This document shows positions 23,998 to 32,250 of a stretch of 64,000 nt of DNA, piece by piece. Positions within the stretch are counted from its first letter, which is position 1, and each line of letters begins with the position of its first letter. The notes beneath the pieces were generated by a model that was given only the letters and a program-made list of their open reading frames with translations, ran no database searches and had not been told where the DNA came from. Both the position numbers and the translations under genes were made by a program. Source of the DNA: Solirubrobacter deserti (GTDB lineage Bacteria; Actinomycetota; Thermoleophilia; Solirubrobacterales; Solirubrobacteraceae); contig NZ_JAPCID010000012.1 in assembly GCF_027587175.1 (NCBI RefSeq), forward strand, positions 93,760 through 157,759, written 5' to 3'.

Positions 23998-25635
23998 GTG
24001 ACCGAGATCGCCGCCACCCCCGCAACCCCGGTGACGACGGAAAAGGCGCGACGGCGCAGCCCGGCGCAGTGGTTCGCGGACCAGGACAAGCGCGAGCTCG
24101 CCGTCTGGGGCGCGCTGCTCGCGCTCGGGCTCGTGGTCCGCTTCATCGCCCTCGGCGAGCGCGCGTTCCACCACGACGAGAGCCAAGACGCGTACTTCTC
24201 CTACCTGTTCCGGCAGACGGGCGACTACGAGTACAACCCGCTGCTGCACGGCCCGCTGCGCTTCTACCTGACGGCGCTGATGTACGTGACGTTCGGCGAC
24301 AGCGACTTCACCGCCCGCCTCGCCCCGGCGCTGATGGGCGCGGCGATGATCCCGCTGTGCTGGGGCCTGCGCAGCGTCATCGGGCGCGTCGCCGCGTGCG
24401 CCGCGGCGGTGTTCTTCGCCTTCGGCCCGAGCTTTCTGTACTTCAGTCGCTTCGCGCGCGAGGACATCTACTTCGCGTCGCTCACGCTCGCGTTGATCGT
24501 CGTGATCTGGCGCGGGATCGACCGTCCGCGCAAGTACCACCCGGCGCTGATCGGCGTCCTGTTCGCGCTGCTGTTCGGGACCAAGGAGACGATGTTCATC
24601 TCCCTGTTCGCGATGGGCTTGTTCTTCATCGTCGCGTTGCTGCTGTCCATCTTCGTGCAGTCGTGGCGTGCCCAGCTGATCCCGGCGCTGGTCCGGCCCG
24701 GCGTGGACGGGTGGGGCTACTTCCTGGCCGCGTTCGCGGGCGTGTTCACGCTGCTGTTCACGACCTTCCTGACGCATCCGTCAGGGCTCTACGACGGCGT
24801 CGTCACCGGCCTGGACTACTGGCTCGGCCAGCACGAAGTCGGCCGCGGCGGCGAGCACCCGACGTTCTACTGGTGGATCATCGCCACGGTCGAGTGGCCG
24901 ATCCTGATCCTGGCCGGGATCGGCGCCGTGTCGCTGTGGTCGCGCAACGGCATGCTGTCGGCGTTCCTGGTCTTCTACTTCGTCGTCAACCTGATCGTCT
25001 ACGCCGTCGCGGGCGAGAAGTTCGCCTGGCTCGTGCTGCACCAGCTGCTGCCGCTGATCCTGCTGGCGGGCGTCGGCGTCCAGGCCATCTGGGAGGCGCG
25101 CGGCGTGCTGCGCGCCGCGGGGCTCGCGTTCGCGGCCCTGGCCGCCGTGTACCTGGCGCTGAGCTCATGGTGGGTCAACCACGACCGGGGCACCGACCCG
25201 CGCGAGTTCCTGGTCTCCACGCAGTCCTCCGAGCAGGTCAAGCAGGTCGCCGACCAGGTGCTCGCGCTCGCCGAGAGCCGTGGGCCGACGCAGCCGCCGC
25301 TGACGGTGACGGTGGACTCGGCCGAAGGCGCCACGTTCCCGTACGCCTGGTACTTCCGCCACCTGCAGTCGGGGTACATCGACTACCACCAGGAGAACGC
25401 CGCGCCGCCGACGAGCGACGTCCTGATCCTCACGGACACGAGCAAGGCGCGCATGGAGGCCGCGGGCCAACTGGCACCCTACGACGGTCGCCAGTTCGAC
25501 TTCCGCATCTGGTGGGTGCGCGAGTACGACAAGATCAACACGCCCAACCCGACCAACTGGTTCAACTACGTCACCAAGCGTGAGGTCTGGAACCCCACGG
25601 GCGGGATGAAGGAGTGGCTCTACATCAAGCGGTGA
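23998..25635 (+). CDS. Agl23-like membrane protein (TIGR03663 family)
   Basis: 545 residues from a GTG, about a dozen transmembrane helices. The N-terminal HHDESQDAYFSYLFRQTGDYEYNP region and LLHGPLRFY are characteristic of the GT-C-like TIGR03663 family, named Agl23 in archaea where it is linked to dolichol-glycan flipping. The HDE motif in the first outer loop is typical of GT-C glycosyltransferases. The C-terminal soluble domain (TVDSAEGATFPYAWYFR) faces outside. Its last 11 bp overlap the convergent DUF2298 gene. Confidence 0.88.
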   Translation: MTEIAATPATPVTTEKARRRSPAQWFADQDKRELAVWGALLALGLVVRFIALGERAFHHDESQDAYFSYLFRQTGDYEYNPLLHGPLRFYLTALMYVTFGDSDFTARLAPALMGAAMIPLCWGLRSVIGRVAACAAAVFFAFGPSFLYFSRFAREDIYFASLTLALIVVIWRGIDRPRKYHPALIGVLFALLFGTKETMFISLFAMGLFFIVALLLSIFVQSWRAQLIPALVRPGVDGWGYFLAAFAGVFTLLFTTFLTHPSGLYDGVVTGLDYWLGQHEVGRGGEHPTFYWWIIATVEWPILILAGIGAVSLWSRNGMLSAFLVFYFVVNLIVYAVAGEKFAWLVLHQLLPLILLAGVGVQAIWEARGVLRAAGLAFAALAAVYLALSSWWVNHDRGTDPREFLVSTQSSEQVKQVADQVLALAESRGPTQPPLTVTVDSAEGATFPYAWYFRHLQSGYIDYHQENAAPPTSDVLILTDTSKARMEAAGQLAPYDGRQFDFRIWWVREYDKINTPNPTNWFNYVTKREVWNPTGGMKEWLYIKR

Positions 25636-27823
25636 GGCGCCAGACGGTGGTGCCTTCCGCGCTGAAGACGCGCTCGCCGAGCTGGTCCCACTTGGCCGTG
25701 CCGGCGTCGCCGTAGGTGGTCTGCTCGATCGGGCCGACGACGACGTAATCGATCCCGTACTTGTCGATCAGCGACTGTGCGGCCGTGGTGTCGGTGGTCG
25801 TGTAGAGCACCTGGATCTCGGCGCTGCGCTGGCCCGGGTCGTGCTGCCACTGCACCTCGTGCCCGGCCCAGCCCATCACGGTCGGACGGCCGGTGAAGGT
25901 CGAGATGCGCGCGTGCCCGAACGCGCTGTAGTCCTCGCCGAACGCCTCCAGGATCACGGCGTCGCCGTCCGTGTTGGCCCGGATCCACTCCATCGCCGCC
26001 GGGTCGCCGGGCGAGTTGGTCTTCAGCCACTTCAGGCCGTCGAGCGTCGGCGCGTTGGCGTAGCCGTTCGTGCGCGCGTAGCCGGCCGCGTAGGGGTACA
26101 CGAGCCCCAGCACGAGCAGCACGGCCATGCCGGCCGCCCACGGCGGCCACAGCCAGCGCGGCAGCCACACGGCGGCCCACGGCAGCGCGGCGCCCGCGGC
26201 CAGGCCGAGCACGAGGTACGCCTGGTAGCCGGCCTTGAAGACCGTGTTCATGCGCTCGAGCGGGCTGTTGTCGAACGCGTCGCGCAGGAACAGCAGCTCC
26301 GGGATCAGCAGCAGCGCGGCGCCGCCCGCGACCAGCACCCACAGGAAGCGCGCGGGCGGTGAGACGTCGTCGTCGACGGCCGCCGCGACGCCGATGATCA
26401 TCGCCACCGCGACGAGCGCCGCGCCGGTCATGTCGCTGGACGCCAGCAGCGAGCCGGCGACGACGGACGCCGCGAGCCCCCAGGCGGTCCAGCGGACGGC
26501 GTGCTGGGCGTCCAGCAGGCGGCGCAGGTACAGCGCCAGCAGCGGCCACAGCAGGATGCCGTAGATCAGCGCCATGTCGCCCAGCCAGTGCCCGAAGTCA
26601 CGCCGCGTCCCGACGCGCCCGATTCCGCGCGACTCGGGCTCGAACTGGAGCACGAACGGCAGGATCAGCGCGAAGCTCGCGACCACGACGAGCACGAACC
26701 ACACGAGCGCGTAGCCTGTCCGCCCCCGCGCCTCGGGCGAGCGCAGCCAGACGATCAGCGCAGCGGCGAGCAGGCCCGCCGCCACCGGATACGACCACGT
26801 GTTGATGGCGTACAGCGCCCCGATGGCGATCGCGGCGGCGAGGACTTCGGCCGCGGACCGCCACAGCGCATCTCCGCGCGGGCCGTGCAGGGCCACCTGG
26901 AGCGCGAACGCGATCGCCAGCACCGTGAACGGGAGCGCGATCACGTGCGCGTGCAGGTCGCCGAGGATGAACGAGAACGCCGGGAACTCGTTGATCGTGT
27001 CCGGGATCACGCGCGACGGGTCAAACCACGCGTAGTCGCTCGGCGGATCCTCGGCGTTCATCCACGCGCGGACGCCGGCGAGGTTGCCCAGGACGGCGAC
27101 GAGCGCCGCCCCCACCAGTCCGGCCAGCACCGGCCCGCCGCGCGGCGCCATCTCCCCCAGGTGCTCACGCGCCGAGGCCCACAGCGTCCCACAGAACGCG
27201 TACACGGCGGTGGCCGTGAGCGCGAGCAGCAGGCCCCAGGACAGCAGGTAGCCCGCGTCCGGCCGCAGCCCGAGCAGCTGGAGCGGCCAGGCGAAGACGA
27301 CGTGGCCGAAGTAGTAGTAGTTGAGCGTCTCCCCGCTCATCCACGGGTCGTGCGGCGGGAACGAGTCGGACGCGTTGATGGCCGTGATGAACGCCATGTC
27401 CATCGGCTTCTCGGTGTTCCAGACGTCCGGCGCCGACGCGGCGAACAGCACGCCGAGCGCGTACACCGCGACGAACACGAGCTCCGCGCCCCAGAACAGC
27501 CGCCGGCGCACCGGGTCCTCGGGGAGGGCGAGCCGGCGCAGGCGCCTGGAGCGCGACTCGGGGTCCAGCGAGCGCAGCCGCAGCCCGACCAGCAGGCCGG
27601 CGAGCGCGACCAGCACGATCACGCCGATGATCAGCCCTCTGCCGTAGGGCGCGATCCCGAGCGACGCGGCGAGCCAGATCAGCCACGTGACGAGCAGCAG
27701 GCCGAGGACCTTGCCGAACGCGAGGCCGGCGCCCGGCAGCCGGCCGAGCACGAGCGCGGCGAGCGGCGTGGCCGCCAGGCCCACCACCTCGATCAGCACG
27801 AAGAGCCCGACGGCGTCCAGCAT
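25625..27823 (-). CDS. DUF2298 membrane protein (TIGR03662, YYY family)
   Basis: 732 residues from the ATG at 27823, many transmembrane helices. The signature ETLNYYYFGHVVF and the loop NEFPAFSFILGDLHAHVI identify the Chlor_Arch_YYY family, which commonly co-occurs with TIGR03663. Related to GT-C transferases; a soluble C-terminal domain (KWLKTNSPGDPAAMEWIRANT to YVVVGPIE) resembles that of other large GT-C proteins. Convergent with Agl23. Upstream reading in the same frame to 28867 lies antisense to the enolase-like gene and is rejected. Confidence 0.9.
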   Translation of the reverse strand: MLDAVGLFVLIEVVGLAATPLAALVLGRLPGAGLAFGKVLGLLLVTWLIWLAASLGIAPYGRGLIIGVIVLVALAGLLVGLRLRSLDPESRSRRLRRLALPEDPVRRRLFWGAELVFVAVYALGVLFAASAPDVWNTEKPMDMAFITAINASDSFPPHDPWMSGETLNYYYFGHVVFAWPLQLLGLRPDAGYLLSWGLLLALTATAVYAFCGTLWASAREHLGEMAPRGGPVLAGLVGAALVAVLGNLAGVRAWMNAEDPPSDYAWFDPSRVIPDTINEFPAFSFILGDLHAHVIALPFTVLAIAFALQVALHGPRGDALWRSAAEVLAAAIAIGALYAINTWSYPVAAGLLAAALIVWLRSPEARGRTGYALVWFVLVVVASFALILPFVLQFEPESRGIGRVGTRRDFGHWLGDMALIYGILLWPLLALYLRRLLDAQHAVRWTAWGLAASVVAGSLLASSDMTGAALVAVAMIIGVAAAVDDDVSPPARFLWVLVAGGAALLLIPELLFLRDAFDNSPLERMNTVFKAGYQAYLVLGLAAGAALPWAAVWLPRWLWPPWAAGMAVLLVLGLVYPYAAGYARTNGYANAPTLDGLKWLKTNSPGDPAAMEWIRANTDGDAVILEAFGEDYSAFGHARISTFTGRPTVMGWAGHEVQWQHDPGQRSAEIQVLYTTTDTTAAQSLIDKYGIDYVVVGPIEQTTYGDAGTAKWDQLGERVFSAEGTTVWRLTA

Positions 27824-27841
27824 CAGCGGCCGGGGATCGTA

Positions 27842-27863
27842 GGAGATCCGCGAAGCGATCTCC
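27842..27863. promoter_or_regulatory. Inverted repeat in divergent promoter region
   Basis: GGAGATC and GATCTCC separated by 8 bp, in the 105-bp gap between the divergent DUF2298 and enolase-like genes. A possible operator for either gene. No regulator gene is adjacent. Confidence 0.4.
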
Positions 27864-27928
27864 AAGCCGAGGTGAGCACGCACCGCGCAGCGGCCGCGCG
27901 CACGAACCGCCGTGTACGTTGGACGGCC

Positions 27929-28990
27929 ATGGCGCTCTACGACGCAATCGCCGAACTGCCGCTGAAGATCGACGGCTACTCCCTGCAACGGCTGTCCCGC
28001 ATGGTGTCCTCCGGCTTCGAGCGGGTCTCGACCGTGTTCGTCCTCGAGGGCGGCGGCGAGACCGGCAAGGGCGAGGACGTCACCTACGACGCCGAGGACC
28101 AGGAGGCGCAGATCGCGGCCGGCCCGGTGCTCGAGCTGGCCGGCGAGTGGACCTTCGACGCGTTCTCCGAGCACCTCGGCACGCTCGACCTGTTCGAAGG
28201 CCGCACGCTCGCGCAGGAGGCCTACCGCGGCTACCGCCGCTGGGGCCTGGAGTCCGCGGCGCTCGACCTCGCGCTGCGCCAGGCCGGCACGTCGCTGCAC
28301 GCGCTGCTCGGCCGCGAGCCGCAGCCCGTCACGTTCGTCGTCTCCTCCCGGATGGGCGACCCGCCGACGCTCGACCCCGTCACGCGCCGGCTCGCCCGCT
28401 ACCCGAGCATCCGCTTCAAGCTCGACGGCACGCCCGACTGGAGCGACGAGCTGATCGACGGACTCGTGAAGACCGGCGCCGTCGACTCGATCGACTTCAA
28501 GGGCGCCTACAAGGGCACCGTCGTGGACGTCGACACCGACCCGGCGTTCTATCGCCGGATCGCCGAGACGTTCCCGGACGCATGGCTGGAGGACCCGGAC
28601 CTCGACGACGAGGAGGCGTTCAAGGCGCTGGCCCCGTTCCAGGACCGGATCACGTGGGACGCGCCGATCCACAGCGTCGACGACATCCTCGCCCGCAAGG
28701 TGATCCCGCGCACGGTCAACCTCAAGCCGTCGCGCTTCGGGTCGGTCAAGGCGCTGTTCGCCGCCTACGAGTTCTGCGAGCAGCGCGGTATGGGTGCCTA
28801 CGGCGGCGGCCAGTACGAGCTCGGCGTCGGCCGCGGGCAGGTGCAGATGCTGGCCGCGATCTTCCACCCGAACGCGCCCAACGACATCGCCCCGGGCGGC
28901 TACGACGACCTCGATCCCGAGCCGGGGTTGCCCGAGTCACCGCTGGACGTCGATCCGGCTCCCGTCGGGTTCCGGCGGAACGTAGACTGA
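27929..28990 (+). CDS. Enolase-superfamily protein
   Basis: 353 residues. Barrel motifs in order: IRFKLDGTPDW (candidate catalytic Lys), SIDFKGAYKG (Asp), LEDPDLDDEEA (Glu metal ligand), TWDAPIHSVDD (Asp), NLKPSRFGSV (second candidate Lys), GGGQYELGVGRGQ (end of barrel). This ordering matches muconate-lactonizing or o-succinylbenzoate synthase-like enolases, but spacing is unusual and no menaquinone genes are nearby, so I do not name a reaction. Enolase proper is excluded by sequence. Confidence 0.75.
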   Translation: MALYDAIAELPLKIDGYSLQRLSRMVSSGFERVSTVFVLEGGGETGKGEDVTYDAEDQEAQIAAGPVLELAGEWTFDAFSEHLGTLDLFEGRTLAQEAYRGYRRWGLESAALDLALRQAGTSLHALLGREPQPVTFVVSSRMGDPPTLDPVTRRLARYPSIRFKLDGTPDWSDELIDGLVKTGAVDSIDFKGAYKGTVVDVDTDPAFYRRIAETFPDAWLEDPDLDDEEAFKALAPFQDRITWDAPIHSVDDILARKVIPRTVNLKPSRFGSVKALFAAYEFCEQRGMGAYGGGQYELGVGRGQVQMLAAIFHPNAPNDIAPGGYDDLDPEPGLPESPLDVDPAPVGFRRNVD

Positions 28991-28997
28991 TAGGCCC

Positions 28998-29633
28998 ATG
29001 CCGCCGAAGCCCCGCCAAGTCCGCATCGAATCCAAGTCTGCGATGGCTGCCATGCAGCAGCTCGAGCAGCGCTCCGACGAAGAGTTGGAGAAGGAGACCC
29101 GCTTCAAGTCCGCCGCGCAGGCCATCCTCGGCACCCGCGCGGCCGAGCGGATGGACGCGCAGAAGGCCCGCGTGCACTTCCGCGCCGCGATCGCGGCCGC
29201 CCGGCCGCAGGAGCGCCTGCAGCTGCGGCGAATGGCGGAGGCCTCGCTGGCGCTGGCCGAGCGCCGCGCGGGCGACCTGAAGGTGGCGACGGAGAAGCTC
29301 GGCGGCACGCCGCCGACGAACCGCCAGCTGCTGATGCTGCGCGTGATGGGCGTCATCGCGCCGCCCAAGAGCGCCGGGCTGCCGCGCCGGATCGGCGGCA
29401 TCCTGCTCGTGCTGCTGTTCGTCGCGCTCGTGATCACCGTCGGCATGCTGCTCGTCAGGCTGGTCGCGTGGCCGCTCGGCTGGGACCCGGGCAGCGCGGC
29501 GTGGTTCTACGGCTTCCTGCTCGTGCTCGTCGTGCTCGGCGTGCTGGCCGTGCTCGGCAGGCGCCGGCAGCGGACGGCGCGGGCCAAGATGGCCGAGCAA
29601 CGCGCCTCCATGTACGGCGGCGGGAAGCGGTAG
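28998..29633 (+). CDS. Two-helix membrane protein with helical cytoplasmic domain
   Basis: 211 residues. Basic, charged helical N terminus (MAAMQQLEQRSDEELEKETR), TPR-like helical stretch (AQKARVHFRAAIAAARPQERLQ), then transmembrane helices at about 131-155 and 168-188 and a basic tail. Both termini are predicted cytoplasmic. Function unknown. Begins 7 bp after the enolase-like gene. Confidence 0.7.
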   Translation: MPPKPRQVRIESKSAMAAMQQLEQRSDEELEKETRFKSAAQAILGTRAAERMDAQKARVHFRAAIAAARPQERLQLRRMAEASLALAERRAGDLKVATEKLGGTPPTNRQLLMLRVMGVIAPPKSAGLPRRIGGILLVLLFVALVITVGMLLVRLVAWPLGWDPGSAAWFYGFLLVLVVLGVLAVLGRRRQRTARAKMAEQRASMYGGGKR

Positions 29634-29668
29634 CTCACAAATCCGGCAGGGCGTCCGTTGGAACGGGT

Positions 29669-30115
29669 GTGCTGCCACCGTTCTGGTCCCTGGTTGAAGC
29701 CCACGGCGATGAGCTGCTCGTCCACGCTCGTCGCCTGAGCGGGGAAGCGGCCGAGGACGTCCTGCAGGACGCGCTGCTGCGCGCGCTGCGGGCGTACCCG
29801 AAGCTGCGCCACGCCGAGCACCTGCGCGCGTGGCTGTACCGCGTGACGACGACGACCGCGATCGACCATCACCGCCGCGCCAAGCGCGAGGTCGTGATGG
29901 ACGAGCTGCCCGTCGTCGCCACCTACGACACCGACCACGACGACTTCGAGGGCCTGATCGCGCCCCTGAACGAGACGGCGCAGACCGCGTTGCGGCTGCG
30001 CTTCGTCGACGACCTCGACTACGACGGGATCGCGGCGCGGCTCGGCTGCAGCTCCGCCGCGGCGCGCCAGCGCGTCTCGACCGCCGTCCGCACCCTCCGG
30101 GAGAGCTACGCATGA
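29669..30115 (+). CDS. Short ECF-type sigma factor
   Basis: 148 residues from a GTG (MLPPFWSLVEAHG). Region 2 lies at 5-70 (LSGEAAEDVLQDALLRALRAYP, HLRAWLYRVTTTTAIDHHRR). Region 4 at 98-146 has the HTH LDYDGIAARLGCSSAAARQRV. Shorter than most ECF factors because the linker is small. Its stop overlaps the ogt start (ATGA), so the sigma factor and the alkyl-transferase are made together, suggesting alkylation-damage control. No anti-sigma gene is adjacent. Confidence 0.85.
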   Translation: MLPPFWSLVEAHGDELLVHARRLSGEAAEDVLQDALLRALRAYPKLRHAEHLRAWLYRVTTTTAIDHHRRAKREVVMDELPVVATYDTDHDDFEGLIAPLNETAQTALRLRFVDDLDYDGIAARLGCSSAAARQRVSTAVRTLRESYA

Positions 30116-30678
30116 CCGGCCTGCCTGCTTCGCTGCTGGAGTCCGTCGCCGCCGCCGCGGTGCGCGAAGGGCTCGCCGACGCGCTGTTCACGCGCCTGAA
30201 GACCCCGATCGGACGGCTGCTCGTCGTCTCCGGGCCGCAGGGCGTCGTGCGGGTCGCGTTCGAGACCGAGGACGAGGACGCCGCGCTGGCCGAGGTCGCC
30301 GCGGCGCTGGGGCCGCGGGTGATCGGCTCCGACCGCGAGATGGCCGCGCCGCGGGACGCGCTCGCGGGCTACTTCGAGGGCGAGCCGCTGGACCTCCCGG
30401 TCGACCTGCGGCTCGCGCGCGCCCCGTTCCGGCACGCGGTGCTGGAGCGGCTGCGGGAGGTCCCGCGCGGCAAGACCGTGTCCTACGGCGAGCTCGCGGC
30501 GCGGGCCGGGAACCCGAAGGCGGCGCGGGCCGTGGGCACGGCGTGCGCGCGCAACCCCGTGCCGATCATCGTTCCCTGCCACCGCGTGCTGCCCGGCACC
30601 GGGCGGCTCGGGAGCTACCGCGGCGGGCCGGAGCGCAAGGCCGCGCTCCTGGACCTCGAGGGAATCAGGACTCGCTGA
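30112..30678 (+). CDS. ogt: Methylated-DNA-protein-cysteine methyltransferase
   Basis: 188 residues. Suicide repair enzyme that takes O6-alkyl groups from guanine onto its own Cys156 in the motif IVPCHRVL. The HTH RGKTVSYGELAARAGNPKAARAVG and the ending GRLGSYRGGPERKAALLDLEG are complete. N-terminal about 28 residues precede the usual TPIGRLLVV start and may be a small extra helix. Co-translated with the sigma factor; its end overlaps the convergent cyclophilin by 14 bp. Confidence 0.95.
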   Translation: MTGLPASLLESVAAAAVREGLADALFTRLKTPIGRLLVVSGPQGVVRVAFETEDEDAALAEVAAALGPRVIGSDREMAAPRDALAGYFEGEPLDLPVDLRLARAPFRHAVLERLREVPRGKTVSYGELAARAGNPKAARAVGTACARNPVPIIVPCHRVLPGTGRLGSYRGGPERKAALLDLEGIRTR

Positions 30679-31381
30679 CGGTCACGGAGTTGATCACGAC
30701 GGCGGCCGCGGGCGCGCCGTCCGGGCCGGCCGGGATGCTGCCGATCTTCTCCGCGACCTCCATGCCCTTGGTCACCTCGCCCACGAGCGCGTACTCGGGC
30801 GGCAGCTGCTCGGCGCCCGCGCCGGTCACCACGAAGAACTGCGAGCCGGACGTGCCCGGCGCCTCGTCGGCCGTCTTGGCCATGGCGACGATGCCCTTCG
30901 TGTACTTGAGGTCGCTCGGCGGCTCCTCCACGACCGAGTAGCCCGAGCCGCCCGTCCCGGCGCCGAGCGGGTCCCCGCCCTGGATCACGAAGTCGGCGAC
31001 GATCCGGTGGAACGTCAGGCCGTCGAAGAACTTCTCGTCGGCGAGGTACTTGAACGAGCCGCCGGTGATCGGGGCGCGCTCGGCGTCCAGCGTGATCTCG
31101 AAGTCGCCGCAGGTGGTAGACACGGTCGCCACGTACGTCTTGGCCTTGTCGAGCTCTTCCTTGGGCTCCTCGAGCGTCCCGTCCTCCTTGGGCGCGGGCT
31201 TCTCGACGTTCTCGCAGCCCTCCGGCAGGAACTCGTCCGCGCCGGCCGGCGTCTCCTCCGCCGTGGCCTCCGCCGTGGGCGTCGCGGTCGCAGCGGTTTC
31301 GTCGCCGCCGTCGTCACCACCGCACGAGGCGAGCACGAGGGCCAACAGGCAGGCGGTGAGGAGGGCGATCAGTCGGGACAC
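30665..31381 (-). CDS. Lipoprotein cyclophilin-type peptidyl-prolyl isomerase
   Basis: 238 residues from the GTG at 31381. Signal peptide with lipobox LASC, so it is lipid-anchored outside the membrane. A Thr/Ala/Glu-rich linker follows, then a cyclophilin domain (FEITLDAERAPITGGSFKYLA, FDGLTFHRIVADFVIQGGDP, GTSGSQFFVVTG). Catalyses proline isomerisation in exported proteins. The residues F-H-R and Q-F-F of the active site are present. A TTG nine bases further upstream is a less likely start. Confidence 0.92.
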   Translation of the reverse strand: MSRLIALLTACLLALVLASCGGDDGGDETAATATPTAEATAEETPAGADEFLPEGCENVEKPAPKEDGTLEEPKEELDKAKTYVATVSTTCGDFEITLDAERAPITGGSFKYLADEKFFDGLTFHRIVADFVIQGGDPLGAGTGGSGYSVVEEPPSDLKYTKGIVAMAKTADEAPGTSGSQFFVVTGAGAEQLPPEYALVGEVTKGMEVAEKIGSIPAGPDGAPAAAVVINSVTVSES

Positions 31382-31395
31382 GGCGGGCAAGGATA

Positions 31396-32202
31396 ATGCG
31401 GCGCTTGTCCGTTTCCGCCGCGGTTCGTCCGTATGACCACATTCTCCTCGACCTCGACGGCTGCCTCTGGGTGGGCGACGAGGCCCTGCCCGGCGCCGTC
31501 GGCGCCGTCGCCGCCCTGCGTGAAGCGGGCAAATCGGTCCTCTTCCTCACCAACGACGTGCGCCACGCACCCGAGGGGTTCGTGCGCAAGCTCTGGCGTC
31601 TGGGCTTCCAGGCCTCGCTGCCGGAGATCCTGAGCGTCGGCGCGGCCGTCCAGTTCGCGCTGGCCGAGCGCGTGAGGGGCGGCACGGCGTACGTCGTGGG
31701 CTCGCAGGCCCTGGTCGACCACGTCGCCGAGGCCGGTCTGCGCGTCGTCAACAACACGCCGTTCGCGACCCGCGCGGACGTCGTCGTCGTCGGCGGCCAC
31801 GACGAGTTCGTGTTCGAGGAGCTCAAGGTCGCCACCCAGGCCGTCCTGCGCGGCGCCGACCTGATCGGCGCGACCCGCGACGCCGTCTTCCCCATGCCCG
31901 ACGGGCCGTGGCCGGGCACGGGCGCGATCCTGGCCGCGGTCGAGACGGCGACGGGCCGCACGGCGTCGACGGTGATCGGCAAGCCGGAGTCGACGATGTA
32001 CGCCGCCGCGCGAGATCGGCTGGGCGAGGGTCGCATCCTCGGCGTCGGCGACCGGCTGGAGATCGACGTCCTCGGCGCCCGCCGCGCCGGCCTCGACCAG
32101 GCGCTCGTGCTCACCGGCGGCGCCTCCCGCGAAGCGGCCGAGGCCGCCGACCCCGCCCCGACCTTCGTCGCCGACTCGCTCGCCACCCTCGTCCTTTCCT
32201 AA
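31396..32202 (+). CDS. HAD-IIA family hydrolase (NagD/PGP-like)
   Basis: 268 residues. HAD motif I DHILLDLDGCLWVGDEALPGA, motif II FLTNDVRHAP, motif III K in VIGKPESTMY and motif IV GVGDRLEIDVLGARRAGLD. The C2-cap layout between motifs II and III is that of NagD or p-nitrophenyl/phosphoglycolate phosphatases. Substrate not determinable. The stop codon is inside the palindrome at 32200-32222. Confidence 0.92.
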   Translation: MRRLSVSAAVRPYDHILLDLDGCLWVGDEALPGAVGAVAALREAGKSVLFLTNDVRHAPEGFVRKLWRLGFQASLPEILSVGAAVQFALAERVRGGTAYVVGSQALVDHVAEAGLRVVNNTPFATRADVVVVGGHDEFVFEELKVATQAVLRGADLIGATRDAVFPMPDGPWPGTGAILAAVETATGRTASTVIGKPESTMYAAARDRLGEGRILGVGDRLEIDVLGARRAGLDQALVLTGGASREAAEAADPAPTFVADSLATLVLS

Positions 32203-32222
32203 AGAGGGACTGTCCCTCTTTA
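32200..32222. repeat. Palindrome at the 3' end of the HAD gene
   Basis: 11-bp arms around a single T: TAAAGAGGGAC, T, GTCCCTCTTTA. The TAA is the stop codon of the HAD gene. As RNA it would form a strong hairpin with AT-rich base and could act as terminator. It shares the core GGGACTGTCCC with the intragenic palindrome at 21006-21038, suggesting a dispersed family. Confidence 0.75.
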
Positions 32223-32250
32223 TGTGCGCTCACACCGACATGAACCCCAG

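Noticed and set aside
25625..28867. Upstream extension of the DUF2298 protein to 1080 residues
   Set aside because: The added part lies antisense to the enolase-like gene and is not membrane-like; the ATG at 27823 begins the conserved protein.
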